DNA from: CAWDDA01 sp963813345
Lineage (GTDB): Bacteria > Acidobacteriota > Blastocatellia > RBC074
Assembly (NCBI GenBank): GCA_963813345.1
Contig: CAWEYR010000020.1
Span: 1 to 64,000 of the forward strand
Reading direction: 5' to 3'
Length of the DNA: 64,000 bases
Part shown: piece after piece, positions 55,313 to 64,000 of the stretch
Layout of the letters: every line of letters starts with the position of its first letter
Numbering within the stretch: the stretch's first letter is position 1
Translations under genes and position numbers: made by a program
Notes under the pieces: model-generated
What the model saw: the letters and a program-made list of their open reading frames with translations, nothing else
The model's database searches: none
Told to the model about the DNA's origin: nothing

Positions 55313-56131
55313 TTCGGTCTTCTCGATCGTCTTGGCCTCGTTCCAGAGGCGATCCATTTCATCAAGTGACGCATCACCGAGCGACTTTCCGTCACGGCTC
55401 AAACGATTCTCGATGTGCTTGAATCTGCGGCGAAACTTCCGGTTGGCCGATTTGAGGGCCACCTCGGGCTCGACGCCGAGCTTCCGTGCAATGTTTACCA
55501 TCACAAAAAGCAGGTCTCCAACTTCGTCCTCGATCGCGCGACTGTCCCGAGGCTCCGCACCGATCTCGGCTTGCAATTCGATTACTTCTTCATCCAGCTT
55601 GTCAAAGATATCGCTGGTGTTCTTCCAATCAAAGCCGACTCTTGCGGCCTTTGTTGTCAATTGATGCGCTTCAAGAAGCGAGGGCAACTTTCCCGATACG
55701 CCATCAAGAATCGATTTCTTATCCTCGCCGGCCGGCTCGGAGCTCCTTTCTGCCGCTTTTATCGCTTCCCAGTTTGCAAGCACTTCAGCCGTCGACGAGA
55801 CCTTTTCTCCGGCGAACACATGGGGATGCCGGCGAATCATCTTTTCGTGCACGCTCGTGATGGCGTCATAGATATCGAAACCGCCGGGACGGTCTTCTTC
55901 ACTCGCGATCTGGGCGTAGAATACGATCTGAAAGAGAAGGTCTCCAAGCTCGTCGCGCAGCTCGCGGAGCTCCGACCCTTCGGTGGCCTCGATTACTTCG
56001 TAGGCCTCCTCAATGAGCATCGGGCCGAGCGTTGCGAACGTCTGTTCCCTGTCCCAGGGACACCCATCCGGAGCGCGCAATCGCGACATCAGAGCAACCA
56101 GGTCTTCGAACCGTTTTGTTTCTGAGTTCAT
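55301..56131 (-). CDS. mazG: Nucleoside triphosphate pyrophosphohydrolase MazG
   Basis: House-cleaning NTP pyrophosphatase. Two MazG domains: N-terminal LRAPDGCPWDREQTFATL, MLIEEAYEVIEA, ELRDELGDLLFQIVFYA (EExxE, ExxD metal sites), and a C-terminal half with LDEEVIELQAEI and IEDEVGDLLFVMVNIAR. 276 aa, intact. The final EDSV is repeat-coded. Lies back-to-back with selC. Confidence 0.92.
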   Translation of the reverse strand: MNSETKRFEDLVALMSRLRAPDGCPWDREQTFATLGPMLIEEAYEVIEATEGSELRELRDELGDLLFQIVFYAQIASEEDRPGGFDIYDAITSVHEKMIRRHPHVFAGEKVSSTAEVLANWEAIKAAERSSEPAGEDKKSILDGVSGKLPSLLEAHQLTTKAARVGFDWKNTSDIFDKLDEEVIELQAEIGAEPRDSRAIEDEVGDLLFVMVNIARKLGVEPEVALKSANRKFRRRFKHIENRLSRDGKSLGDASLDEMDRLWNEAKTIEKTEDSV

Positions 56132-56151
56132 GTCAGGGCTAGAATGCGTCT

Positions 56152-56252
<101 letters not shown>

Positions 56253-56256
56253 CAAT

Positions 56257-56934
56257 CTAAACTGCACCAATCTCTGCGAGCGCGCCTCTGATCTTTTCGT
56301 TTGAGGCTCGCTCGTAAGTCTTCGGATCAACGAAACGATGCGTGATCTTTCCATCCTTGTTGATGATATAGGTCGTGGGATATGGAATTCCAGGTTTGAA
56401 CTCCTGAGGATTGTGTAATCCGTACCGGTCAATGACTTCGTGATTGCGATCTTCGAGAAGCGGAAAATCTGCCTTGCCGGGATACTTGCTCATGTTAATC
56501 AAAGTTCCGTTGGAGTCCTCCCGACTGTCTATGCTCACCGCCAGCACCTGAACGTTCTTCTTTTCGGTGTCCGAAAGAAGCGACTTGAGCTTTCCGATCT
56601 GCTCAACGCATACGGGACAGAAGGACCCGCGATAGAAGACCAGTACAACGGTTTTCTTTCCGCGAAAATCTGCAAGTCTGACCGTTCTGCCGTCCTGATC
56701 CGTCAGCGAAAAATCCGGCGGCTCCATTCCGGCTTTGACGCGTTCGAGGTCTGTGACTCGCGGATCAATCGATGCTGGCGTTGGCGAGGCGCTCGCAATG
56801 GGCTTGGTCAACGTGTCTACGGTCGCCTCATTCGAGCAGGCGAGGCTTAAGAGCGTAAACGCGAGTACCGCTACCCACAATCCCAGACGAGGGATTCGAA
56901 TTTGTCCGCTAAACACAATTCCTGCTTTAGTCAT
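56257..56934 (-). CDS. Peroxiredoxin (AhpC/TSA-type) lipoprotein
   Basis: Thiol peroxidase or thioredoxin-like protein at the periplasmic membrane face. Lipoprotein signal WVAVLAFTLLSLACSN (lipid Cys about 33). The thioredoxin-fold domain has MEPPDFSLTDQDGRTVRL and VVLVFYRGSFCPVCVEQIGK, a CxxC where many relatives carry a single peroxidatic Cys (or Sec). YPTTYIINKDGKITHRFV completes the fold. 225 aa, intact. Ends 7 bases from selC on the opposite strand; no in-frame TGA is seen here. Confidence 0.85.
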   Translation of the reverse strand: MTKAGIVFSGQIRIPRLGLWVAVLAFTLLSLACSNEATVDTLTKPIASASPTPASIDPRVTDLERVKAGMEPPDFSLTDQDGRTVRLADFRGKKTVVLVFYRGSFCPVCVEQIGKLKSLLSDTEKKNVQVLAVSIDSREDSNGTLINMSKYPGKADFPLLEDRNHEVIDRYGLHNPQEFKPGIPYPTTYIINKDGKITHRFVDPKTYERASNEKIRGALAEIGAV

Positions 56935-57610
56935 GACCTTGAACCTTTTCAGCCTCTGCCGTCCGCACTCGTTCTTCGTGGCTCCTGTGAGATTTGTCCG
57001 GATCGTGAAGCGGCATCGGCTGAATCTCCGGCACGCGTGGACCGATCACGTAGCGCTCGAGCATGTAGAGGCTGCCGGCAACGAAGAGTGCGATGAGCAC
57101 GGCGATCAGGAGAATGATTCCGATCTGTTGAATCTGGCCAATCAGGACCGAGATCGCACCACTGAAGAAGTATCCGGCGCCAGCCAGTACCACGGACCAG
57201 AGCCAACAACTTATTAGTGTCAAAGGAAAGAAACGCCGGGCCGGCATGTGCGCAAATCCCCAGAATATTGCGCTCGCCGTCCTCAGTCCGTAGACGTATT
57301 TGACGAGGAAGATTGAATAAAGCCCGAAACGTGCCGAAAGCCGCTCCAATCGAGGCTTTGCACGCTGGTAAAAATGATTGTTCTGTATGTGGAGCTTTCC
57401 GGTGTAACCGAGAAGGTAACTCAACGAGTCGCCAACAAAGCCACCAAATGTAGCCGTGAGCACCGCCTCCCCAAACCCGAAGAGGCCATAATGAGCGAGG
57501 ACACCCGCAAAAAGCAGGGTCAGATCACCCTCAATCATTACACCAAAAAAGACTGCCCACAGGCCGTATTCTCTGAGGAGGTCTTCGATAACCATCAAAT
57601 AAGCCGGCAC
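56927..57610 (-). CDS. DedA family membrane protein
   Basis: SNARE-associated/DedA family, linked to undecaprenyl-phosphate recycling and membrane homeostasis in other bacteria. Has GVMIEGDLTLLFAGVLAHYG, TFGGFVGDSLSYLLGYTGK, GLYSIFLVKYVYGLRTASAI and several TM helices. The usual GRF-x-P motif is replaced by VKYVYGLR. 227 aa, intact. Overlaps the peroxiredoxin start by 8 bases, so the two are co-transcribed. Confidence 0.85.
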   Translation of the reverse strand: MPAYLMVIEDLLREYGLWAVFFGVMIEGDLTLLFAGVLAHYGLFGFGEAVLTATFGGFVGDSLSYLLGYTGKLHIQNNHFYQRAKPRLERLSARFGLYSIFLVKYVYGLRTASAIFWGFAHMPARRFFPLTLISCWLWSVVLAGAGYFFSGAISVLIGQIQQIGIILLIAVLIALFVAGSLYMLERYVIGPRVPEIQPMPLHDPDKSHRSHEERVRTAEAEKVQGHD

Positions 57611-57673
57611 CCGAGGAGAGAATTCGACGCGGATGTAAGACTACTTGATGCGTTTGGACATAGCAAGAAGCCC

Positions 57674-57765
57674 ATTTGGAGTGCGGCGGCCTGGCGCCGC
57701 TTTAGTCTTGTGCATGACTGCTCATGCACGAGACTAAAGCGGTGCCGAGCCACCGCACTCCAAAT
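57674..57765. repeat. Hairpin, TTTGGAGTGC / GGCGCCGCTTTAGTC family
   Basis: Arms ATTTGGAGTGCGG and CCGCACTCCAAAT, inner TGGCGCCGCTTTAGTC and complement, and an extra TGCATGA/TCATGCA centre. Its right arm codes the last residues and stop of mobA. Confidence 0.85.
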
Positions 57766-58409
57766 AGTCCTGCGGTGAATTGACGTTGGTCAAAAAGCGG
57801 GCGGAACCTTCGAGATGCTCGTACTCGGAATACTCCAGCCGCAGCGTGCGCACACGGTCGAAGACAAGGTCGACCCGAAACGCCCTTCACTCAGGTTTGA
57901 CTCGACTGCAGGCAGGCACGACGCGAGTATAGACCGCACAGAGCGGGTGAACTCGGCCGTTAGCGTCGCACGCGACAGTGATATCCGGACGCTCGTCCAT
58001 ATGTTTCTTCAAAAGCAACTCGATGAACCCGGTGGTGATGAACGGAAGATCGCACGCGACGACAAGCACCGGGAGGGTGTGCCCGTCTCTCCAGTTTCGA
58101 CCGTCTCGCCCGTCTCAAAGGACCGGGAATCGATGAGAGCGGTGAAAATCCCGCCGAGCGGGCCACATCCCGGAACCTTGTCGAAGGCGATTCACGGAGT
58201 TCCAGGTTCGTGCAAGCTCGAGGTATCGGTTATCGATTGGATCGGCCGGATCGATCTCGTCTCCGAGGCAGATCTCGAATTCCGGAGGCGAGCGGCCGGA
58301 TTGTCGAAATTACCCTTTCGATCATCGGGACACCGCCTATTTCGAGCCACGCTTTGTCCGTGCCCATACGCGAGCTCTTTCCACCGGCCTGAACTGATGC
58401 GAATACCAC
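57734..58409 (-). CDS. mobA: Molybdenum cofactor guanylyltransferase (MobA), at least four frameshifts
   Basis: Transfers GMP from GTP to molybdopterin. Start inferred at GTG 58409, downstream of AGGAGG. Frames stitched: VFASVQAGGKSSRMGTDKAW (nucleotide-binding loop; typical LAGG is VQAGG), then DEIDPADPIDNRYLELA. KVPGCGPLGGIFTALIDS, PVLVVACDLPFITTGFIE, NGRVHPLCAVYTR and SARFLTNVNSPQDY complete it. The last residues (LECGGSAPL) and TAG lie in the repeat at 57674-57765. A short GAGACGG-type tract inside the gene adds a TGETVETGETG insertion. May be a real pseudogene; the indel density is the highest outside the giant gene. Confidence 0.7.
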
Positions 58410-58494
58410 AGCGTGCCGTGCGCCTCCTGTTTATGCTATTATTTTCGCTTGATGCCAATTGTACCAACAAATATCAAAAGAGGATTCTAGTCCG

Positions 58495-60379
58495 ATGCGA
58501 CGCCTGGTTTCGTTTGCCGCCATTCTACTGTTGCTCACCGTTGCCCAGGCTTCCGCCCAGGAGCGCGCGAAGTCTGAGGCGCCGACTAAACAACCTGCTA
58601 AACAACCTGCAACCGCCGAGTTTTATCCTCTCGAGAAGGTGAAAGCCGGCATGCGCGCAACTGGCTACACCGTCTTTGCGGGATCGGAGCCGCAGCCCTT
58701 TGAGGTTGAGATCCTCGGAGTGCTTGCCGGCTTTCCAAATCCCCAACAGAGTGCAGTCCTCGCAAAGCTCGTTGGTCCGCGAGTCGAACACACGGGTGTG
58801 TTCCAGGGAATGAGCGGGAGCCCCGGTATTTCTCGAAGGCAAGCTCCTCGGCGCGGTTGCTTTCGGGTACGCCTTTGCGAAAGACCCGATTGCCGGCATA
58901 ACGCCGATCAATCAGATGGTTGAGATGTTTGAGAAAGGTCCTGGGACGGCTCCGGAGAAAGGTCCCGGGATGGACAAGCCGCGGCCGATCTCATTCTCAG
59001 AAATTGCTTTCAGCGAGACGTCAAAGGAATTCGTCGAGTTCCTTGAAGGTCGCGTTTCAACCGGAGTTCCGCGCTTTTCGTCGGCTGCGAGTACGTCAGT
59101 TCTTATGCCGATCGCAACTCCGCTTGCGATCACCGGTGTCGCGCCGGAAGTTGTGGCGAGATTCGCGCGACAGTTTGAATCGCTGGGACTCTATCCAGTC
59201 GCTGGTGTCGCCAGTGCGGCCCCGTGTGACTCCGCTCAAGGCTGCGGACGAGAAGACTCTGGCGCCGGAGCCACGATTGTAGTCCCTCTTGTGCGCGGTG
59301 ATTTCTCCATTGCGGCCTCTGGCACCGTCACCCATCGTGACGGCAACCGCATATATGCATTTGGTCACCCACTTCTCTCGCTTGGCATTTCGGACCTGCC
59401 AATGAATGAAGGAGAGGTGGTGACGGTAATGTCAAGTTCCGCCATTTCTTTCAAACTCGCCATTCCGGGAGCAATGGTGGGCGCAATACGAGGGGATCGG
59501 TCGACCGGTATCTACGGTGAGCTCGGCGCCAGGCCGCGAATGATTCCAGTCGAGATTGAGCTTCTTTCGAGCCGTGGCAACAGGCAGACCTACAAATTTG
59601 ATATGGTGTCGGATCGCTTCCTGACGCCAATTCTGTTGCAGATGACGGCGCTTGCAACTATTTCGTCGACCGAGCGGTTGATTGGTGATTCAACGCTTCA
59701 GGTTCGCGGAACCATCAACCTGAAGGGACAACCGGAGGTGGCGTTCGAGAATCGTCTGACCTCGTCGATGAATGCGCCCCTGGCGGCCGCTTTCGCAGTG
59801 GCTCAGCCGATCAACGCGCTGCTCAACAGCGGGTTCAGTGATCTGGCTATCGAGCGAATCGCGGTCAAAGTGACGTCGGTTGATGCCCGAAGCAAGGGTC
59901 AGCTCGACCGGCTTTGGATCAATCGAACTGAGGTCAGGCGAGGTGATCAGCTCGAGATTCAGGCGTTTGCACGAACCGAAAGCGGCGGAGAGTACATCGA
60001 ACGGATCAACGTTGCGATCCCGAATGATACTCCGCTCGGCGACCTCAAAGTCGTCGTGAGTGATGGCGGATTGCTGCAGGCCAGTGAGCCGCGAACGGCA
60101 ATCACGCCCAAGTCGCTCAATCACCTGGTCCGTGAACTCAATCGCATCCGGAAATCCGATCGGCTGTATGTGCGTCTGGAGCGGGCGGAAGGCGGAGTCG
60201 TAATCAACAACGAGGAGTTGCCGAACCTGCCGCCGTCGATGCTCGCAACGCTGAGCTCTGAGCGCACCAGCGGAGGATACACACTGACGCGTTCCTCTGC
60301 CGTTTACGAGAAAGAGCTGGCCCCTGCTGAATTCATCATTTCCGGACAGCGAACTCTTACGGTCAAGGTCGTCAATTGA
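58495..60379 (+). CDS. SpoIVB-type serine peptidase (S55) domain protein, frameshifted
   Basis: Secreted. Signal peptide LVSFAAILLLLTVAQASAQ from ATG 58495. S55 core: LEKVKAGMRATGYTVF, then FQGMSGSP (putative nucleophile Ser), and after a CCCC/CCC shift at about 58822, VFLEGKLLGAVAFGYAFAKD and IAGITPINQMVE. DGNRIYAFGHPLLSLG is the second conserved block. The remaining about 250 residues are beta-rich with no clear family. About 625 aa. SpoIVB itself is a sporulation signalling protease in Firmicutes; its function in Acidobacteriota is unknown. Followed by a beta-propeller gene on the same strand. Confidence 0.8.
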
Positions 60380-60381
60380 TT

Positions 60382-60561
60382 TGACGAAGGCAGGTATTAC
60401 GCTGCTGACGCCGTTCAGCGCAGAGAACGCAGAGAGCGCAGAGAAGACGCAGAGATCAAACACATAACTGTATCGTTCTCTTGCTTTGCTCTGCGTCTTC
60501 TCTGCGCTCTCTGCGTTCTCTGCGGTGAACTGCTCAGCAGCGTAATACCTGCCTTCGTCGC
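60382..60561. repeat. Long hairpin of GCAGAGAACGCAGAGAGCGCAG units
   Basis: Arms of about 72 bases (60382-60454 and 60488-60560), nearly perfect, loop of about 33 bases. Low-complexity GCAGAGA units inside, unique GACGAAGGCAGGTATTACGC outside. Occupies the whole gap between two same-strand genes, so transcripts would carry the hairpin. Confidence 0.85.
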
Positions 60562-60581
60562 GAAAGCGAAACGAATTAATA

Positions 60582-62775
60582 ATGCGAAAGTCCCTCACAA
60601 TCTCTTTGTTTGCTCCTGATTCTTCTCGCCGGGTATGTCGTCACTGCACTCGCCGTGGGACCGGTCTTCTGGCGCGTCAACACGCGTGCGGAAATCGAGA
60701 AAGGTGATGCCAGTGGAGTCTCGATAGCCGAGAATGGCACGCTCACACTGGCGCCATCGGTGACCGAGGTCTTCGACACGAAGCAGGCTTACATCTGGTC
60801 GTCCGCCGTTGACACTGCCGGCAATATCTATCTCGGTACAGGCCACGAAGGCCGTATCTTCAAGGTTGATGCTTCCGGTCGCGGTGCGTTGCTCTATAAG
60901 TCAGGTGAGCTTGACGTGACGGCGCTGGCTGTCGACTCAAAGGGCACGTTGTATGCCGGTACTTCACCAGACGGTAAGGTTTACCGGATCACTTCAGACG
61001 GTACAGCAAACGTCTTTTTCGAACCGAAATCCAAGTACATCTGGTCGCTCGCCTTTGACCGTCAGGGCCGCCTTGTGGTCGGAACCGGTGATAAGGGTGG
61101 GATCCATCGCGTGACGCCTGACGGTAAAGGAAGCCTGCTGGCGACGACTACGCAGACCAATATCACATCACTTGTCATCGACTCGGCGGGTAATATTCTT
61201 GCAGGCACGGACCCCGGCGGCCTTGTGCTCAGGATTTCACCAGAAGGACGTGTTTTTACACTGTTTGATTCGGCGCAACGGGAAGTGCACGAGCTCGCTC
61301 TTGGAGCAGGAGGCGAAATCTACGCGCTGACCGTTACTGATTCTGCAACCGGAGCCGCCTCAAACGCTGCTGCTCCTGTCGCGTCCACGCCAGCGTCAAC
61401 TGCAAGTGACGACTCAGTGACGATCACGATCGGTGATGTTCAGGTGATCGACTCGTCTTCTTCGTTGGCTGCTTCGAGCTCGTCCGGAACCACATCGTCA
61501 GCCGGCGTGAAGAGCGTTGTGTACCGGATCGATCAGAACGGCGGAGCAGATGCGCTCTGGGAGTCGCGCGACTCTACGGGGTTTGCGCTGACTGTACGTG
61601 ACGGTCAAGTGCTCGTTGGTACAGGTCTTAAGGGTCGAATTTATTGTCTCGAGACGGGCCGGAAACCTCTCCTGCTGTCTCAATCCGGCGAGGCGCAGAC
61701 GGCAAGATTCGTGAGAGCGGGCGATCGGCTTTATGCTGCAACTTCGAATCTAGGCAAACTCTACCGGATCGGCAAGGATCTGAGTGCTTCCGGCACCTAC
61801 ACTTCAACGGTGAAGGACGCCCTGACTACTGCATCCTGGGGAGTAGTCCAGTGGGCCGGTGAAGGAAACATCGAGATTCAGACGCGCACGGGTAATACGG
61901 CGGTTCCAGATTCGACGTGGAGTGATTGGTCCGGGCCTTTGAGCAAAGCCGAAGGAGAAGCCATCTCGAGCCCGCGAGCGCGCTTTATACAGTGGAGGGC
62001 AACGCTCAAGACGGGACCGCAGCCGCCGCGCCTGAGAGAGGTACTCGTCTCGTACCTGCCCAAGAACGTAGCTCCGCGGGTGACTACCATGACGATCCTT
62101 CCCGTGGGCATAGGCTTGCAGGCGTTGCCTCAACAGCAGGTCGATCCGGGTGCGGAGCAGGCCGGGATTGAGCCGATGAGTCTCGGAGTCGTCGCAATGA
62201 TGCCTCCGCGACGCATCTTCCAGCGTGGAGCTGTATCGCTACAGTGGCAATCCGAAGACCGCAACGGAGATTCGGTCGAGTATGCAATCTATTGCCGTAC
62301 AGCCTCGGGTGGGGAATTCTATCCAGTGAAAACGGCACTTCGCGAGAATTACTACACGATAGAGCCGAATGCGCTCCCCGATGGCAGGTATGTATTTCGT
62401 ATAGTCGTCAGCGACAGCCCATCGAATCCTCCAGGTGTTTCATTGTCCGACGACCTCGAGACAGAGCCGATTGATATTGATAATACGCCCCCTGCCGTTA
62501 TTGTGGGGCAACCGTCGCGAAGCGGAGACATGACGGTTGTCGAGTTTCAGGTATCAGACACCACGTCCATCCTCAAGCGGGCCGAGTATCAGCTTGATGG
62601 CGGAACCTGGCAGTCGGTGTATCCTGTAGATGGCATCACCGATTCGCGACGTGAGGTGTTTCAGGTACGCGTGAAGGTAGCCGATGACAGGCCCCACCTC
62701 CTCGCGTTTCGCGTGTTTGATGCCAATGCGAATGTTGGAAACGGTCAGGCGCCGCTTCGTGTAAGTGCGCGCTGA
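60582..62775 (+). CDS. Secreted beta-propeller protein, frameshift in signal peptide
   Basis: The ATG at 60582 (MRKSLTISLF) reaches the membrane segment LLILLAGYVVTALAVG by a one-base shift at about 60615. Propeller blades repeat: GNIYLGTGHEGRIFKVD, GTLYAGTSPDGKVYRIT, GRLVVGTGDKGGIHRVT, GNILAGTDPGGLVLRIS. A Ser/Ala-rich insert (about 245-300) splits the propeller. The C-terminal about 200 residues contain fibronectin-III-like strands (VSLQWQSEDRNGDSVEYAIY, FQVRVKVADDRPHLLAFRVF). No enzyme motif. Probably works outside the cell; partner unknown. Confidence 0.75.
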
Positions 62776-62802
62776 AAAACAGAATTCACAGGGAGTCGTC
62801 CC

Positions 62803-63312
62803 ATGCGCCAGAAGGTATGGTTTTCGTTTTTAGTGTTAGCAGGGCTGATTGTGGCATGTGCCATATCGAGTGCTGCCCAGACAATCAAGAATCCTCGATT
62901 GAGCGCGTCTGATCTCGACGCCGCAACCTCGGCAGCGCGATCCGCCCAGGGCTCCGATGCAGAGCTCGTCTATGCGACACGCGTGGACGCAATCGAGAAG
63001 GGGAAACTGAATTGCCTCGTGGTCGTCTCTGCGTCGGGAGCCGGTGACACGAAGAAGTATGTTGCGCAGGTAATCCGCGATGGAAGTGCTTTGAAGCTTG
63101 CGGCGGGCGAGAGTGGAAATGCCCTACCACCCGGGGACAGGTTTCTCAAGATCGGGTTACGCCACGAGGATGGCAAGGCTCCAATCCTGCGCCTCATGAG
63201 CGCGACGCGCGAAAAGGGAAGCCAGGATGAACGCCAGCGCAACCTGGATTTTCAGTACCAGGGCACCGAGTTCGCGCTTGTGGGTCAGTCGGTAACGTCG
63301 ATAGCCAAGTAA
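62803..63312 (+). CDS. Secreted hypothetical protein
   Basis: Not recognised. Signal peptide (FSFLVLAGLIVACAISSAAQ) and about 145 mature residues, beta-rich (KLNCLVVVSASGAGDTKKYV, RFLKIGLRHEDGKAPILRLM, LDFQYQGTEFALVGQSVTS). 28 bases after the propeller gene, likely the same operon. Confidence 0.6.
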   Translation: MRQKVWFSFLVLAGLIVACAISSAAQTIKNPRLSASDLDAATSAARSAQGSDAELVYATRVDAIEKGKLNCLVVVSASGAGDTKKYVAQVIRDGSALKLAAGESGNALPPGDRFLKIGLRHEDGKAPILRLMSATREKGSQDERQRNLDFQYQGTEFALVGQSVTSIAK

Positions 63313-63315
63313 AGA

Positions 63316-63404
63316 GGGTACGTTGTACCGGCGTTTAGCCGGAATCGTTCCATTCAGACTACTCGAATGTGACGATTCCGGCTAAAAGCCGGTACAACGT
63401 ACCC
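63316..63404. repeat. REPIN-like hairpin, CCGGCGTTTAGCCGG family
   Basis: Third copy of this element: GGGTACGTTGTAC, CCGGCGTTTAGCCGG, loop AGACTACTCG. Its right arm has two unmatched changes (GTGACG, TAAAAGCC), so it is the most decayed of the three. Confidence 0.9.
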
Positions 63405-63444
63405 AAAAAAAGCCTCGCTCTCTTTTCAGAAGAGCGAGGCTTTC
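63405..63444 (-). terminator. Rho-independent terminator of cspA
   Basis: AGCCTCGCTCT and AGAGCGAGGCT form an 11-bp stem with a short loop. The A7 run at 63405-63411 is a T-tract on the minus strand. It could also stop plus-strand transcripts weakly (TTTCTT follows). Confidence 0.85.
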
Positions 63445-63470
63445 TTAATGCGAGCAGTGTCCGAGGCCGA

Positions 63471-63686
63471 CTACACTACTTTGATCACTTTCTCAGCCTG
63501 CTGTCCCTTTGGCCGCTCGACAAGGTCGAACTCGACCGTTTCTCCCTGATCAAGCGACTTATAGCCCTGGCCCTGAATTTCGGAGTAGTGCACGAACACA
63601 TCTCCTCCGCCTTCAGCCTGTTCAATAAAGCCATAACCTTTGCTGTTATTGAACCACTTGACCTTGCCTTGTTTTCTTTCTGCCAT
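63471..63686 (-). CDS. cspA: Cold-shock protein CspA family
   Basis: RNA-binding single CSD domain. RNP1 NSKGYGFIEQ and RNP2 DVFVHYSEIQ, start MAERKQGKVKWF with AGGAGG about 10 bases upstream. 71 aa, intact. A leader of up to 300 bases without ORF precedes it, as is usual for cold-shock genes. Confidence 0.93.
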   Translation of the reverse strand: MAERKQGKVKWFNNSKGYGFIEQAEGGGDVFVHYSEIQGQGYKSLDQGETVEFDLVERPKGQQAEKVIKVV

Positions 63687-63841
63687 GGTGAAAACATCCT
63701 CCTGGGATCGTGTAATAAGGTTTGAAAGCAGCCGACCGGGTTGCGCGGCTCCCCCGTACTCGTTGCGTACGAGGTTGTCAGCTCCTGGCTTCTCCTGTAG
63801 TTCGTGTTGTGGGGATAGAAGAGACGCCCGCGACTCAACGC

Positions 63842-63893
63842 AAAAAAGCGCCTCGTTACGCCTGCGAGAGCAAAACACTCTCACGGGTAACGG
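63842..63893 (-). promoter_or_regulatory. Terminator-like hairpin in the cspA leader
   Basis: On the minus strand CGTTACCCGTGAGAG and CTCTCGCAGGCGTAACG pair across TGTTTTG and are followed by AGGCGC and TTTTTT (63842-63847). It lies about 155 bases upstream of cspA. It may be an attenuator in the leader or the terminator of an upstream transcript entering from beyond 64000. The rest of 63687-64000 shows no gene. Confidence 0.5.
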
Positions 63894-64000
63894 ACGCCTG
63901 TTTCTTACGTAATTCGAGGACGCAACACAACTGGGTTAACTCGGTACTGCTCTGCTTTGTCTCTTTGAGAGACGCGGCGGATACTAATGTAACAATTGCT

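Noticed and set aside
57880..57910. In-frame TGA in mobA (VKPE-TGA-RAFRVDL), tempting as a selenocysteine codon given selC 1.6 kb away
   Set aside because: The conserved MobA text is in the neighbouring frame just here (PAVESNLSEGR), so two compensating indels explain the TGA. MobA has no Sec-containing relatives known to me.

Overview
The window looks like chromosomal DNA of a Gram-negative, probably aerobic bacterium of the Acidobacteriota, most like Blastocatellia. This is an inference from gene content, not a database result. Supporting signs are a WaaA/LpxK pair for Kdo-lipid A, a hopanoid-type squalene cluster (hpnC-hpnD-hpnE with hpnK), a huge secreted NHL/IPT protein ending in the Solibacter-type C-terminal domain (TIGR03437-like), a DUF5777-like beta-barrel, an EF-P with a TPGN loop, and dense families of intergenic hairpins. 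No rRNA, transposase, phage or CRISPR array was seen. Layout: 0.5-5.7 kb carries a CocE/NonD hydrolase, a GH29 fucosidase, proline dehydrogenase and a CusF-SCO1 fusion. 5.8-10.2 kb is the hpnC-D-E-K squalene/hopanoid cluster. 10.3-13.1 kb has a haem-site plus beta-barrel protein and nagA. 13.2-20.6 kb has a Slt-type transglycosylase, an ECF sigma / anti-sigma / Spy-like operon, an FHA-TM-trypsin protein and a GDPD. 20.6-27.7 kb has small unknowns, a dienelactone hydrolase, DUF2270, an esterase, a second ECF sigma / anti-sigma / secretin-like operon and a Fe-S uracil-DNA glycosylase. 27.8-31.6 kb is a heterodimeric ABC exporter, followed by tRNA-Thr(CGU). 31.9-38.7 kb is one giant secreted multidomain protein (PKD, NHL, about ten IPT/TIG, dockerin-like, cohesin-like). 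38.7-49.8 kb is mostly housekeeping: der, tgt-yajC-secD-secF, an AlaX-type editing protein, coxG-like and efp. 49.8-53.2 kb is a waaA-lpxK fusion and xerD/C. 53.4-58.4 kb holds alkA-like, an ABC-2 permease, mazG, the selenocysteine tRNA selC, a peroxiredoxin lipoprotein, dedA and mobA. 58.5-63.3 kb is an S55 (SpoIVB-type) peptidase and a beta-propeller protein. cspA closes the window. Two features dominate. First, almost every longer intergenic gap holds a hairpin-forming repeat from at least six families. Several sit inside or at the ends of genes, supplying stop codons, C-terminal tails or a fusion linker. Second, about seventeen genes, including normally essential ones (lpxK, tgt), are broken by single-base shifts. 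Where I could trace the shift it usually fell in a short homopolymer, and in one case one G would restore two convergent genes at once. I therefore read most shifts as assembly/consensus indels, not real pseudogenes, and annotate such genes over their whole span.
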